From Paenibacillus typhae (lineage in GTDB: Bacteria; Bacillota; Bacilli; Paenibacillales; Paenibacillaceae): a stretch of 64,000 nucleotides of DNA. The notes beneath the pieces were generated by a model, which worked only from the letters and a program-made list of their open reading frames with translations, was not told where the DNA came from and did no database searches. The position numbers were made by a program, and so were the translations under genes. Shown piece by piece: positions 16,971 to 29,472 of this stretch; the stretch's first letter is position 1, and every line of letters starts with the position of its first letter. The DNA lies in contig NZ_FNDX01000007.1 of assembly GCF_900099765.1 (NCBI RefSeq), positions 62,001 through 126,000 on the forward strand, written 5' to 3'.

Positions 16971-18845
16971 CTATAGGAAGCGGAATTGCGCTTCAATTAA
17001 TCCGTTATAAATACCATCGCGTTCGGTGAGCTCGGCATGATTGCCCTCTTCCTTGATTTCACCGTGATCAAGCACGACAATCTTGTCGGCATGGCGGATC
17101 GTCGAGAGCCGGTGGGCTACGATGAAGGAGGTCCGTCCCTGCAGCAGGATTTTGAGCGCATCCTGGATTTTGATCTCTGTCTCGGTGTCGATGCTGGCGG
17201 TCGCTTCATCCAGAATCAGAATCCGCGGGTCCGCCAGCAGCGCCCGGGCAAAGGAGAGCAGCTGGCGCTGCCCCATCGACAAGGCGCTACCCCGTTCCTC
17301 TACCTCAGTGTCATAGCCGCGCGGCAGCTTCATGATAAATTCATGCGCATCCACTGCTTTGGCTACCTCTTCAACCTCCCGGTCGGTTGCATCCAGCCGT
17401 CCGAAACGGATATTGTCGCGGATCGTCCCCGAGAAAATGAACGTATCCTGCAGCACGATCCCGATTTGCTCGCGCAGACTCTGCAGCTGGACCTCACGCA
17501 CGTCCTGACCGTCAATCGTCAGCTCACCGCTTTTAATATCATAGAAACGCCCGATCAGGTTGATGATGGTGCTCTTCCCTGAGCCGGTATGCCCGACAAG
17601 CGCAATGGACTGGCCTGCCTTGACGTCAAGCGAGATGCCCTTCAGCGCCGCCCTGCCTTTTTCATATTCGAACACGACGTTCTTGAAGCGGATGTCCCCT
17701 TGTATCTTCGGCAACGGCTTCGCATCCGGCTTATCCTGAACCGCAGGCTGCTCATCCAGATATTCGAATATCCGCTCGGAGGAAGCCATGGCTACCAGCA
17801 GCTGGTTGTACATCTGGCCCAGCCGGTTAATCGGGTCCCAGAAGTTGCTGACATAGGTGCTGAAGGCAACCAGATAACCGACGGTCAGATCGCCCGATTG
17901 AATCAGGTAAGCCCCGAACCAGAACAGAATCATAGTGCCGATACCGCCCGTGACCTCAATGATCGGACCAAACCCCTGGTTCATGGCCGAAGCCTTATTC
18001 CATGATTTGCGGCTGTCCATATTCATCGCGTCAAAATACTGCATGTTCTCCTGCTCCTGCGTATACGCCTGGGTAACCCGGATGCCCTGAATCGACTCAT
18101 TCAAATGGGAGTTAATCCGCGAATTTTTCATCCGCACATCCTGCCAGGCGATCCGGATCTTCTGGCGCAGCTTGGTGGAAACAAGGAACATGATCGGTAC
18201 AGTAATCATTACGGCCAGTCCCAGCTTCCAGTTAATCAGCAGCAGAATAACCATAATCCCGACAAGCTGCACACAGTCGATCATCAGATTAACGACCCCG
18301 TTCGTGAACAGGTCCTGCAGGGAGTTAATATCATTGGTCACCCGTACCAGCACGGAGCCCGCCGGTCTTTTATCGAAGAAGTTAAACGACAGCTTCTGGA
18401 TATGCCGGAACAGATCTGAACGCAGGTCGTAAATGACCCGCTGGCCGATCACATTCGTATATTTGATCCGGTATACTCCGGCGATCCATTGAATCAGATA
18501 GAGCACAATTACGCTCGCCGTTAATGTATACAACAGGGTCAGGCTGGGGCTTCCTTCCTTGGGGGCAATCGCCTTATCAATCGCCATACTCGTCAAAAAA
18601 GGAACGGTCAGCTTCGTTACCGTACCGAGAATCATCAGTACCGAGACGATAGGCAGCATCTGCCTGGCATAAGGCTTCATATAGCCGAACAGCCGCGTGA
18701 ACTGCTTCCAGTCAAACGCCTTGTCGATCTGGTCGTCGTCCTTGTATACAAAACGCTCCTCAAGGAGCTGCCCTGCAGCAGCCTTGCCCGGTTTACCCGG
18801 TTTGCCGGCAGGTCCCCCCGCCGCTTGTTTCTTTTCAAGCTCCAT
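16971..18845 (-). CDS. ABC exporter half-transporter, BmrD/YheH-like subunit
   Basis: This 624-residue protein has a Lys/Gly/Pro-rich N-terminal tail, six transmembrane helices (about residues 60-350) and a nucleotide-binding domain. Walker A is GHTGSGKST, Walker B ends ILILDEATASID with the catalytic Glu, the signature is LSMGQ (not LSGGQ), and the switch His is in IVAHRLS. The non-standard signature complements the degenerate Walker B of the partner, the classic pattern of a heterodimeric exporter such as BmrCD. The ATG at 18845 lies in GAGGGGAGGGGACGGAGC and overlaps the partner's stop by 11 bp. A longer frame to 18935 is unlikely to be used. Substrates are probably drugs or lipids; not shown. 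Confidence 0.92.
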   Translation of the reverse strand: MELEKKQAAGGPAGKPGKPGKAAAGQLLEERFVYKDDDQIDKAFDWKQFTRLFGYMKPYARQMLPIVSVLMILGTVTKLTVPFLTSMAIDKAIAPKEGSPSLTLLYTLTASVIVLYLIQWIAGVYRIKYTNVIGQRVIYDLRSDLFRHIQKLSFNFFDKRPAGSVLVRVTNDINSLQDLFTNGVVNLMIDCVQLVGIMVILLLINWKLGLAVMITVPIMFLVSTKLRQKIRIAWQDVRMKNSRINSHLNESIQGIRVTQAYTQEQENMQYFDAMNMDSRKSWNKASAMNQGFGPIIEVTGGIGTMILFWFGAYLIQSGDLTVGYLVAFSTYVSNFWDPINRLGQMYNQLLVAMASSERIFEYLDEQPAVQDKPDAKPLPKIQGDIRFKNVVFEYEKGRAALKGISLDVKAGQSIALVGHTGSGKSTIINLIGRFYDIKSGELTIDGQDVREVQLQSLREQIGIVLQDTFIFSGTIRDNIRFGRLDATDREVEEVAKAVDAHEFIMKLPRGYDTEVEERGSALSMGQRQLLSFARALLADPRILILDEATASIDTETEIKIQDALKILLQGRTSFIVAHRLSTIRHADKIVVLDHGEIKEEGNHAELTERDGIYNGLIEAQFRFL

Positions 18846-20610
18846 GCTCCGTCCCCTCCCCTCTTCCCTGCGTCCTGGCCAGATAATCGGCATACTGAAT
18901 CCGGTACACATCCTGATAAGGCCCCGGGATCTCAATCAGCTCGTTATGCGTACCCTTCTGAACCATCCGCCCCTGATCCATCACAATGATCTGGTCGGCA
19001 TGGCGCAGCGAGGAAATCCGGTGGGCAATAATCAGCGTGGTCCGCCCGCGCATAACCTCCTGGAAGCCGGCCTGGATTTCATGCTCCGTTTCCATATCGA
19101 CGGCACTGGTCGCATCATCGAGGATCAGAATCCGCGGATTCTTCAGCAGTGCCCTGGCAATGGCAATCCGCTGCTTCTGGCCGCCGGAGAGGCCCATCCC
19201 CCGCTCGCCGACTACCGTATCATAGCCTTCCGGCATCTCCATAATAAAATCATGGGCCTTGGCAAGCTGGGCTGCACGGATTATCTCCTCCATGCTTACA
19301 TTTTTGAGGCCGTAGGCAATATTGTTGCGGATGGATGAGGAGAACAGGAACGTCTCCTGGAACACGGTTGAGATCTGTGAACGCAGACTTCGAACATTAA
19401 ACTCCCGGATGTCTGTTCCGTCCAGCGTGATGCTGCCTTCATTCACATCATAAGCACGCATCATCAGCTGGATAATCGTTGACTTACCAGAGCCGGTTCC
19501 GCCGAGGAAGCCGATTACCGCCCCTGGCTGTGCTTCGAAATGAATATCCTTGACCGCAGGCATTTTGTTGCCGTAAGCAAAGGTTACATGATCGAAAACA
19601 ACTTCACCTTTCACCGCGGAAGCTTCCAGCGTAAGGGCATCTGCCTTATCCTGCACATCAATCTGCTGGTTCAGCACCTCGAGCACCCGTTCTCCGGAGG
19701 CTTTGGACTGCGTATAGTTATTGATATGGAAGCCAAGTCCCCATACCGGACCGATAATGTACCAGATCAGGCTGAAAAAGGCTACCAGCTCGCCCAGCGA
19801 CATATGCCCTTTTATGACCAGCGTACCGCCTACACCGAGCAGAATGGCAATACTGACCGAAGCCAGCAGCTCCATTACCGGAAAGAACTTGCTCCACAGC
19901 TCAGCGGCAAAAATCTGGTTATCCTTATAACGTTCATTACGGTGGGAGAACTTCTCAACCTCATAAGCCTCTCTGGCAAAAGATTTGACCGTCCGCACAC
20001 CGGTGATATTCTCCTGAACAGCCGTTGTCAAGGAGCTCAGGGCAAGCCGCATCTCCTGAAAGGCCGGATGAATCCGCGATTCAAATCGGAAGGCTACAGC
20101 TGCCAGAAACGGCATCGTAATCAGTGTAATCAGCGTGAGCTGCCAATTGATGCTGAACATCATAATAGAGCCGAACAGCACCATGAAGAATACGTTCAGC
20201 AATTGGGCGAAGCCGAATCCGATAAAGTTACGGATTGCCTCAAGGTCCCCGGTCAGCCGGGACATCAGATCGCCTGTCTTGGCGGTATCATAATAACGGA
20301 AAGACAGGAATTGCAGCTTCTCATAACAGGCATTGCGCAGGCGGTAGGCCAAAAAGTTACCCAGCCGTCCTCCAAAAAATCCGTGTGCAAACTGCAGGCA
20401 GGCTTTTACAAATACTACAGCTACAACGCTGAGTGCCAGTACCGGCACCTCGGCAAACTTCAGGGGAACAATTACATCGTCAATCAGTCTTCTAAGTAAA
20501 TTGGGGGTTATAAGCCCCACTGCAGTTGCGGCGGCCAAAGCAATAATCGAAAGAATCAAATAATGCAGCTTCTCCCGGTAAAAGCCCCGCAGTTGCCTGA
20601 GAACATCCAT
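18835..20610 (-). CDS. ABC exporter half-transporter, BmrC/YheI-like subunit
   Basis: This 591-residue protein has six transmembrane helices (residues 15-320) and a nucleotide-binding domain with Walker A GGTGSGKST, signature LSGGQKQRIAIARAL and Walker B ILILDDATSAVD. The catalytic Glu is replaced by Asp, as in BmrC and LmrC, so one of the two ATP sites of the dimer is degenerate. The ATG at 20610 follows AGGAGGAGAGAC. The reading frame stays open to 20754, but nothing supports a longer protein. It is the first gene of a two-gene operon and overlaps the second by 11 bp. The upstream leader has a hairpin (20741-20771) and a cre-like site. Confidence 0.93.
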   Translation of the reverse strand: MDVLRQLRGFYREKLHYLILSIIALAAATAVGLITPNLLRRLIDDVIVPLKFAEVPVLALSVVAVVFVKACLQFAHGFFGGRLGNFLAYRLRNACYEKLQFLSFRYYDTAKTGDLMSRLTGDLEAIRNFIGFGFAQLLNVFFMVLFGSIMMFSINWQLTLITLITMPFLAAVAFRFESRIHPAFQEMRLALSSLTTAVQENITGVRTVKSFAREAYEVEKFSHRNERYKDNQIFAAELWSKFFPVMELLASVSIAILLGVGGTLVIKGHMSLGELVAFFSLIWYIIGPVWGLGFHINNYTQSKASGERVLEVLNQQIDVQDKADALTLEASAVKGEVVFDHVTFAYGNKMPAVKDIHFEAQPGAVIGFLGGTGSGKSTIIQLMMRAYDVNEGSITLDGTDIREFNVRSLRSQISTVFQETFLFSSSIRNNIAYGLKNVSMEEIIRAAQLAKAHDFIMEMPEGYDTVVGERGMGLSGGQKQRIAIARALLKNPRILILDDATSAVDMETEHEIQAGFQEVMRGRTTLIIAHRISSLRHADQIIVMDQGRMVQKGTHNELIEIPGPYQDVYRIQYADYLARTQGRGEGTEHGA

Positions 20611-20740
20611 GTCTCTCCTCCTTAAAGCTTTACAGGGTAGAGCTATATTCCGTGTGCACACCTGGCTGTACGAAATAACGCCTTCTCTGTAAGCATACTC
20701 TTCGTCCCTGCAATCCCGGCGCGGTCTGTAAGATACAGTT

Positions 20741-20771
20741 GGCTTGCGATGCAAACCTCACATCGCAAGCC
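20741..20771. other. leader-region hairpin upstream of the ABC exporter operon
   Basis: An 11-bp perfect stem (GGCTTGCGATG, 20741-20751, with 20761-20771) has a 9-nt loop, and the plus strand continues ATATTTTT. It therefore looks like a terminator only for plus-strand transcription. On the minus strand it would be a structure in the 5' leader of the exporter mRNA, about 130 nt before the start. Confidence 0.55.
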
Positions 20772-20775
20772 ATAT

Positions 20776-20789
20776 TTTTAGCGCTTTCA
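20776..20789 (-). promoter_or_regulatory. candidate cre (CcpA) site upstream of the ABC exporter
   Basis: The minus strand reads TGAAAGCGCTAAAA, which fits TGWAANCGNTNWCA at all but one position. The gap 20790-21289 around it is AT-rich with no gene; I saw a weak AACACTA/TAGTGTT hairpin near 21080-21110 and no clear promoter. Confidence 0.35.
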
Positions 20790-21289
20790 ATTTAGGGACT
20801 TTATGCAGTTTATCACCCATGTTTTAAAGCGGCAAAGGGGAGAAATGAGCATATTTCAGGTTTTTTCCGGTTAAATCAGGCTTAACCCGGGCTATTATAA
20901 CTGCCATATCTTTAATTGCTCCTGTTTCCTCCCAAATGCTGCTCAATTTAGCTTTTACAAAATCCAACGACTTTTTAATAGCAAATTACAAACAACAAAA
21001 TACATATTTTTACATATTCCAACTTAACAAAACGTTAACAGGTATGATTCTTTGGCAAAATGATCAGAAGTAATACCTAACACTATTTTTTTATGCCTTC
21101 AGTAGTGTTGACATAGCGCTAACCCATAAATTTGGCTACCGTTATTTCCTCGGCAATATTCCGGAAAATCAGACGCTTAAACTCCAGTTTACGTCAGTTA
21201 ACGGTTAACTTTCATCAGCTTAAGGCGACAGCCAAGCTCCTCTCTCAGCAGCCTATCAGCAAATGTTATTACAAACCTTATTCTCAATA

Positions 21290-21344
21290 AAAAAGTGTCC
21301 GCTGTCTCAGACATAAGAATGTCAGAGTACAGCGGACACTTTTT
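21290..21344 (-). terminator. terminator of the suf operon
   Basis: A perfect 16-bp stem, AAAAAGTGTCCGCTGT (21290-21305) with 21329-21344, and a T-rich end in both directions lie 42 bp after the sufB stop. Confidence 0.88.
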
Positions 21345-21385
21345 AAGGCATCAGGTGCGGAGCACAGGTTCCTATAAGTACAGGT

Positions 21386-22783
21386 TTAGCCGATGCTTCC
21401 TTCCATCTCGAATTTGATAAGTCTGTTCATTTCGACCGCATATTCCATCGGCAGCTCTTTGGTGAACGGCTCGATGAAGCCCATGATGATCATCTGTGTA
21501 GCATCAGCCTCAGTCAGGCCGCGGCTCATCAGATAGAACAGCTGCTCTTCGGATACCTTCGATACCGTAGCTTCATGCTCAAGAATAACATTGTCATTCA
21601 TGATCTCATTGTACGGGATCGTATCCGATGTGGACTGGTTATCCAGGATCAGCGTATCGCACTTGATATTTGCCTTGGCGCCTTCAGCCTGACGGCCAAA
21701 GGAAGCGAGACCACGGTAAGTTACCTTGCCGCCGTGCTTACTGATCGATTTGGAGACGATGGTCGATGTGGTGTCAGGTGCCAGGTGAATCATCTTGGCG
21801 CCTGCATCCTGGTGCTGGTCTTTACCGGCAACCGCGATGGACAATACCGAACCCTTGGCTCCGCGTCCCTTCAGGACAACCGCAGGATACTTCATAGTCA
21901 GCTTGGAGCCGATGTTGCCGTCAACCCATTCCATAGTGGCATTTTCTTCGGCTACAGCACGTTTGGTTACCAGGTTATAGATGTTCGGTGCCCAGTTCTG
22001 GATCGTAGTATAACGAACACGTGCGTTCTTCATACACAGGATCTCAACAACTGCGCTGTGCAGGGAGTTCGTGCTGTAGATCGGGGCTGTACAGCCCTCT
22101 ACATAGTGCACGAAGCTATCCTCATCCGCAAGAATGAGCGTACGCTCGAACTGTCCCATATTCTCAGAGTTGATGCGGAAGTAAGCCTGCAGAGGCACTT
22201 CGCATTTCACGCCTTTTGGAACATAGATGAAGCTTCCGCCCGACCATACTGCACTGTTAAGTGCGGCAAACTTGTTGTCAGCAGGAGGAATGATCGTGCC
22301 GAAGAATTTCTTGAACAGCTCAGGGTGCTCGCGCAGCGCGGTATCTGTATCGGTGAAGATAACGCCCTGATCCTCAAGATCCTTCTGCATGCTGTGGTAG
22401 ACAACCTCGGATTCATACTGTGCCGAGACCCCGGCGAGGAACTTCTGTTCCGCTTCCGGAATACCCAGCTTGTCAAAGGTTTCCTTGATTTCGGAAGGAA
22501 CCTCTTCCCAGGTCTTCCCTTGCTTCTCGGAAGGTCTTACATAATATTGAATATCGTCAAAATCCAGTTCGTCCAGATTGCCGCCCCATTTAGGCATCGG
22601 CATTTTACGGAACTGCTCCAGCGATTTCAGGCGGAAGTTCAGCATCCACTCCGGCTCATTTTTGATTGCGGAGATTTCGCGGACGATTTCTTCCGTGAGA
22701 CCTTTACCAGACTGAAATATCGACTTGTGCTCATCACGGAACCCGTATTGGTACTCCTCCATATCAGGCGCTTTCTTAGCCAT
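21386..22783 (-). CDS. sufB: Fe-S cluster assembly scaffold SufB
   Basis: This 465-residue protein is the core scaffold subunit of the SufBCD complex on which iron-sulfur clusters are built. The typical elements are seen: [62 protein letters not shown] and the C-terminal beta-helix with [21 protein letters not shown], which holds the conserved ligands shared with SufD. The length is normal. It is the last gene of sufCDSUB, 18 bp after sufU, with a good AAGGAGGC site before the ATG. Confidence 0.97.
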   Translation of the reverse strand: MAKKAPDMEEYQYGFRDEHKSIFQSGKGLTEEIVREISAIKNEPEWMLNFRLKSLEQFRKMPMPKWGGNLDELDFDDIQYYVRPSEKQGKTWEEVPSEIKETFDKLGIPEAEQKFLAGVSAQYESEVVYHSMQKDLEDQGVIFTDTDTALREHPELFKKFFGTIIPPADNKFAALNSAVWSGGSFIYVPKGVKCEVPLQAYFRINSENMGQFERTLILADEDSFVHYVEGCTAPIYSTNSLHSAVVEILCMKNARVRYTTIQNWAPNIYNLVTKRAVAEENATMEWVDGNIGSKLTMKYPAVVLKGRGAKGSVLSIAVAGKDQHQDAGAKMIHLAPDTTSTIVSKSISKHGGKVTYRGLASFGRQAEGAKANIKCDTLILDNQSTSDTIPYNEIMNDNVILEHEATVSKVSEEQLFYLMSRGLTEADATQMIIMGFIEPFTKELPMEYAVEMNRLIKFEMEGSIG

Positions 22784-22801
22784 GGTGTCAGCCTCCTTGT
22801 T

Positions 22802-25750
<2,949 letters not shown>

Positions 25751-25780
25751 AAGTGGTTTCCTCCTTCCTGGTGTCTTTGT

Positions 25781-26563
25781 TTAGGCTTCCTGTCCTACTG
25801 TTTCGTCTTCAATTCCAAGCTCTTCCTTAACCCATTCGTAGCCTTCTGCTTCAAGACGCTCAGCCAGCTCAGGTCCGCCGGATTTAACGATACGCCCCTG
25901 CATCATGACATGCACGAAATCAGGCTTGATGTAGTTAAGCAGGCGCTGATAGTGGGTAATGACCAGGAAACCGCGTTCCGGGCTTCTCATCGAATTTACG
26001 CCTTCCGCTACAATCTTGAGAGCATCAATATCAAGGCCGGAGTCGATTTCGTCAAGAATGACGATCTTCGGATCCAGCATCATCATCTGGAGAATTTCAT
26101 TACGCTTCTTCTCACCGCCGGAGAAGCCTTCGTTCAGATAGCGGTGCAGGAATTCCGGATTCATCTCCAGTTCCTTCATCTTCGCTTCCATCTGGCGGAT
26201 GAAGCGGATCAGGGAGATTTCATTGCCCTCTTCACGGCGGGAATTGATTGCGCTGCGCAGGAAGTCGGAATTGGTTACACCTGCAATTTCACTCGGATAC
26301 TGCATAGCCAGGAACAGGCCTGCACGTGCACGCTCGTCTACCGCCATTTCCAGCAGGTCTTCACCGTCAAGAACGGCTGTACCTTCAGTAACCTCATACT
26401 TGGGATGACCCATGAGTGCGGAAGCCAGTGTACTTTTACCGGTACCGTTCGGTCCCATGATGGCGTGAATTTCGCCGCCCTTCATCTGAAGATTGATCCC
26501 CTTCAGAATTTCCTTTCCTTCAATCGTCGCTTTCAGTCCCTCAATGACAAAATCTGCTGCCAT
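25781..26563 (-). CDS. sufC: SufC ATPase of the SufBCD complex
   Basis: This 260-residue ABC-type ATPase has Walker A GPNGTGKST, the SufC-type signature FSGGEKKRNEILQ, and Walker B IVILDEIDSGLDIDAL, with switch His in ITHYQRLL. It energises the SufB-SufD scaffold. A GTG at 26581 is in frame, but the ATG at 26563 follows TGGAGGGAATATT and is preferred. It is the first gene of sufCDSUB, about 97 nt downstream of the predicted transcription start. Confidence 0.96.
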   Translation of the reverse strand: MAADFVIEGLKATIEGKEILKGINLQMKGGEIHAIMGPNGTGKSTLASALMGHPKYEVTEGTAVLDGEDLLEMAVDERARAGLFLAMQYPSEIAGVTNSDFLRSAINSRREEGNEISLIRFIRQMEAKMKELEMNPEFLHRYLNEGFSGGEKKRNEILQMMMLDPKIVILDEIDSGLDIDALKIVAEGVNSMRSPERGFLVITHYQRLLNYIKPDFVHVMMQGRIVKSGGPELAERLEAEGYEWVKEELGIEDETVGQEA

Positions 26564-26659
26564 AATTAATATTCCCTCCACTATTCAATTTGCGAAATCA
26601 GAAAGTTGTATTGTCACAGGATTTCCCTGATTGCCAGCACAATTATATTTTATATCACA

Positions 26660-26696
26660 TTGTAATGATTATAAACTGAATCATAATGATTATCAA
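26660..26696 (-). promoter_or_regulatory. suf promoter overlapped by two Fur/PerR-type 7-1-7 boxes
   Basis: On the minus strand, TTGATA (26696-26691), a 17-nt spacer and TATAAT (26673-26668) form a strong sigma-A promoter. Two 15-mers lie over it. TTGTAATGATTATAA (26660-26674, on plus) matches the PerR consensus TTATAATNATTATAA at 14 of 15. TCATAATGATTATCA (26681-26695) matches the Fur consensus TGATAATNATTATCA at 14 of 15. They cover the -10 and the -35/spacer. Repression by iron or peroxide status is inferred. Confidence 0.75.
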
Positions 26697-26795
26697 TGAT
26701 TCTCACTAATTTTATTACAAAGCATGCCTTTTTACAAATGTTGCTTTGCAATTTTCACAGCTATTTTACATGAGCCGACAGTTAACAGCAGCATG

Positions 26796-27371
26796 TCAGC
26801 TCCCTAGCGCGGACAGGATTTCCGACCTCCGGCACTCAAATTCACTGTCGCTAAGAACCGGCTTCCATTGCTGTTCCGGCGGCGCATCCTTCAGTTCAAT
26901 CCAGGAACGGCAGCCTGAATATTCAGGCAGCACAGGTATGGTTGCCGCAGCCTCGCTCACATATACCCGCAGAAGCAGGACATGCAGCGGTTCCTTGGCT
27001 TTCCAGCGAAGACGTTCGGCGGCAAGCTGCTCGCTCCAGATATGGAACGGATACAGCAGCTCCAGCTGTTCCAGATCTCGGACCTCAATATCGTCAGCTG
27101 CTTCGGCATATGCCGCAAGCGAAACGGTTCCGCCCCCGCCGGCAGCTTCATCGGCCAGCGTCTGTGCGACCAGCGGACGGTAAGATTCTTTAAGCAGCTC
27201 TTCACGCTGATGCTCGTAGGTGGGGTACAGGAAGAACGAGTGGCTTTTCAGCTCAAAGCGTCTGGTCTCCTCCGCAATGCCCCCTTTGCGCAGCAGGATG
27301 ATCTGCTGGCCTCCGGCCAGGGCATGTACAGCGGAAGCCCATTCCTTTAACGCTACAGGATTAATATTCAA
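26796..27371 (-). CDS. DUF1802 family protein
   Basis: This 191-residue soluble protein matches the DUF1802 type: ALKEWASAVHALAGGQQIILLRKGGIAEE at the start, then FFLYPTYEHQREELLK and YPFHIWSEQLAAERLRWKAKEPLHVLLLRVY. The function of the family is unknown. It lies upstream of the suf promoter on the same strand with a gap of 232 bp, so it is probably a separate unit. The start is ATG. Confidence 0.78.
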   Translation of the reverse strand: MNINPVALKEWASAVHALAGGQQIILLRKGGIAEETRRFELKSHSFFLYPTYEHQREELLKESYRPLVAQTLADEAAGGGGTVSLAAYAEAADDIEVRDLEQLELLYPFHIWSEQLAAERLRWKAKEPLHVLLLRVYVSEAAATIPVLPEYSGCRSWIELKDAPPEQQWKPVLSDSEFECRRSEILSALGS

Positions 27372-27517
27372 GTGCAGTCTCCCCTTTCCGTCTACGTGTA
27401 CTTAATAGCAGGTTTACTTTGGATTATATAACTTGCAGCAGCCATCTACAAATTGCTTGGATCACACCTTCCGCAGAAATATCTGCCGGTAACAGCCATA
27501 ATTATAATTTACCGCAA

Positions 27518-27589
27518 AAAAATAAAGCCTCCGCACGGGCTGTGTCATCAAGACGCTTTAACTTAATGACATTGCCCGCAAGGGAGGCT
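27518..27589 (-). terminator. terminator of dps
   Basis: AGCCTCC (27526-27532) pairs with GGAGGCT (27583-27589). Nested CGGGC/GCCCG and TGTCAT/ATGACA pairs lie inside, and the minus strand continues TTTATTTTTTT. Confidence 0.7.
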
Positions 27590-27624
27590 CTATTCCATTA
27601 TCCATTTTTTATATTGCCGCAGTG

Positions 27625-28089
27625 TTACGCCCCCAGGAAGGAGCGGAGCATCCACTGGTGTTTTTCCAGATCGGTGCGGATTTTGATGAACAGGTCCGCT
27701 GTCGGCTGGTCGCTGCTCTCCTCAGCCAGCTCGATGCCTTCAGTCAGCTCTTCCGCTACAGTGGCAAAGTCCTCGATCAGGGTCTGCACCATACCGCGGG
27801 TGTCCTCTTTGCCTGTGGCTTCCTGGATTGTACCAATTTCCAGATATTCCTTCATCGTTGCGGCAGGACTGCCCTTGATACTGAGCAAGCGTTCAGCCAC
27901 TTCGTCCATTTTCAGTGTAATATCGTCATACAGCTCTTCAAATTTCACATGCAGGGAGAAGAACTGCTCCCCTTTGACATACCAGTGATAATTGTGGAGC
28001 TTGACGTAAAGTATGTTCAGGTTAGCCACCTGACGGTTAAGTACTTGTTCCAGTGAAGCTGTATCAACTTTGTTCGTTGCTTTAGCCAT
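27625..28089 (-). CDS. dps: Dps family iron-storage / DNA-protection protein
   Basis: This 154-residue ferritin-like protein carries the Dps ferroxidase signature: HNYHWYVKGEQFFSLHVKFEELYDDI, with the His, His, Asp and Glu ligands spaced as in the family, and LSIKGSPAATMKEYLE. Dps makes 12-mers that oxidise and store iron and shield DNA. I chose the ATG at 28089; the ATG at 28101 has AAGG too close in front. In Bacillus such genes are usually under PerR, but I did not see a clear box here. Confidence 0.92.
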   Translation of the reverse strand: MAKATNKVDTASLEQVLNRQVANLNILYVKLHNYHWYVKGEQFFSLHVKFEELYDDITLKMDEVAERLLSIKGSPAATMKEYLEIGTIQEATGKEDTRGMVQTLIEDFATVAEELTEGIELAEESSDQPTADLFIKIRTDLEKHQWMLRSFLGA

Positions 28090-28295
28090 TTCAGATCCCA
28101 TCCTTGTCTATAAAATTTGCCGGCTGCATGTCCATCCTCCGGCAGCAGCTGTCTATATTCATTGTACCCCTGATGCCCGGGTACGAAACAACAGCATACC
28201 GGCTGCGACAGCATGCGAAGGTAAGCGGACATGCTTTTTCCTCTTTGTAGGATGACCATGTATTACAGCCTTATCCGCTTTTGTTCCGGCAGCAT

Positions 28296-28318
28296 AAAAG
28301 GGGCCCAGTAAGGCCCCT
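28296..28318 (-). terminator. terminator of the DUF1805 gene
   Basis: AGGGGCC (28299-28305) pairs with GGCCCCT (28312-28318) across a 6-nt loop. TTTT follows on the minus strand. Confidence 0.65.
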
Positions 28319-28352
28319 GCAAGGCTGTATTTTAAAGGGAAAATCTTACTGT

Positions 28353-28655
28353 CTAGAGCATTAACAGCAGCGCTTCTTCACCGGTCATTCCGGGAACAAT
28401 CCCCAGCTTCTCAGCCTCAGCAGTAACAGACTCCAGCGGAGCAGCAAGCAATTGGGCCAGCGTACGCACACCCACTGCTCTTGCTGCAATGATCTTGCGG
28501 TCACCCAGCTTCTCATTAAGCAGGCCTACATCAAGTGCTCCGCACATTATATACCCGCGGTCTGTGCTTACAGTCAGCAGGGTTGTTTTGGGCAGCTTGA
28601 CCTCGACACCAACCAGCGTATGACCGCCTACTTGAACAGGCTCCAATGTTACCAC
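28353..28655 (-). CDS. yunC: YunC-like DUF1805 domain protein
   Basis: This 100-residue protein has the DUF1805 core: VEVKLPKTTLLTVSTDRGYIMCGALDVGLLNEKLGDRK, then RAVGVRTLAQLLAAPLESVT. The family has no assigned reaction. An open frame runs to 28685, but AGGAGG lies inside it nine bases before the GTG at 28655, which is the likely start and gives the usual family length. A terminator follows at 28296-28318. Confidence 0.82.
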   Translation of the reverse strand: MVTLEPVQVGGHTLVGVEVKLPKTTLLTVSTDRGYIMCGALDVGLLNEKLGDRKIIAARAVGVRTLAQLLAAPLESVTAEAEKLGIVPGMTGEEALLLML

Positions 28656-28861
28656 TTTGCATTTCCTCCTTATAATCACATTCACGATGTATGTGTATGC
28701 GTATCAAAGGGCCTGCGTGTGGACGAATGGACTAGTGCGGTCTATAGAATACCTGATTCCCAACTCCTTCCTCCGGACAAAGAAGTATATGCTTATTAGA
28801 ATTTTAATGGTATAGTTTACTTGGCTTAACGAATTGATTTGATGAAAAAGCTGGGGGATTT

Positions 28862-29398
28862 ATGGACAAGAAACTGCAAAATACGGACGGTAATTATTTG
28901 TTTAACGTCGACATCCTGATTAACGCCCGTACCAACCCGCTTGCTCTGCAATATCTGCTTGAAATGCTGAACAACAGCGATAAGGTTACGGACTTTAAAA
29001 TCATTTCGGGACTTGAGCTGGGAAGAAGCATCGATACGCTGCTCCGCTCAGCCAAAGCGGCTCTGAATCAGGAGTCACCACAGCCGGTACCGTTTAAATT
29101 GCCGCCAAATCCGGTGAATGAGAAGCCAGTCATTGAGAAGCCGTTAATTGAAAAGACAGATAAGCCAAATGCTTCCAAATCCGCTTCCGAAGGGTCTGCT
29201 GACGCTTTTGCCAAAATCCGTCATTATATTAAAAGCAATCAGCTGGTCCGTCTGCGGACTAACCGGCCAGGCAACCAAGTCTCCATGCCCTGCCGGATTT
29301 TGAATTTTGATGAAGCGTCGTCCACCATCAGTGTCTATCATGTCGACGAAAAACAAGTGTATACCTTTAAAATTTATGAAATTGATGAATTTATGTAA
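28862..29398 (+). CDS. hypothetical cytosolic protein with a linker and C-terminal SH3-like-sized domain
   Basis: I do not recognise this 178-residue protein. Residues 1-70 (LFNVDILINARTNPLALQYLLEMLNN, GLELGRSIDTLLRSAKAAL) look alpha-helical. Residues 75-110 are a Pro/Lys/Glu linker with near-repeats (EKPVIEKPLIEK). Residues 115-178 look like a small beta domain (LVRLRTNRPG, CRILNFDEASSTISVYHV). No signal or membrane segment is seen. A GGGGGATT site precedes the ATG and a very strong terminator follows, so the gene is real. Confidence 0.7.
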   Translation: MDKKLQNTDGNYLFNVDILINARTNPLALQYLLEMLNNSDKVTDFKIISGLELGRSIDTLLRSAKAALNQESPQPVPFKLPPNPVNEKPVIEKPLIEKTDKPNASKSASEGSADAFAKIRHYIKSNQLVRLRTNRPGNQVSMPCRILNFDEASSTISVYHVDEKQVYTFKIYEIDEFM

Positions 29399-29418
29399 GG
29401 GTATTCCTTACTGTAAAG

Positions 29419-29462
29419 AGCAAACAGGCACCTCCCGCGACGCGGGCAGGTGCCTGTTTGCT
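29419..29462. terminator. bidirectional terminator
   Basis: A perfect 15-bp stem, AGCAAACAGGCACCT (29419-29433) with 29448-29462, has an inner CCCGC/GCGGG pair in the loop and lies between convergent genes. Confidence 0.85.
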
Positions 29463-29472
29463 TAGGGTGACA

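Noticed and set aside
20611..20754. 48-codon N-terminal extension of the first ABC exporter gene
   Set aside because: AGGAGGAGAGAC directly before the ATG at 20610 and the normal family length favour the shorter form.
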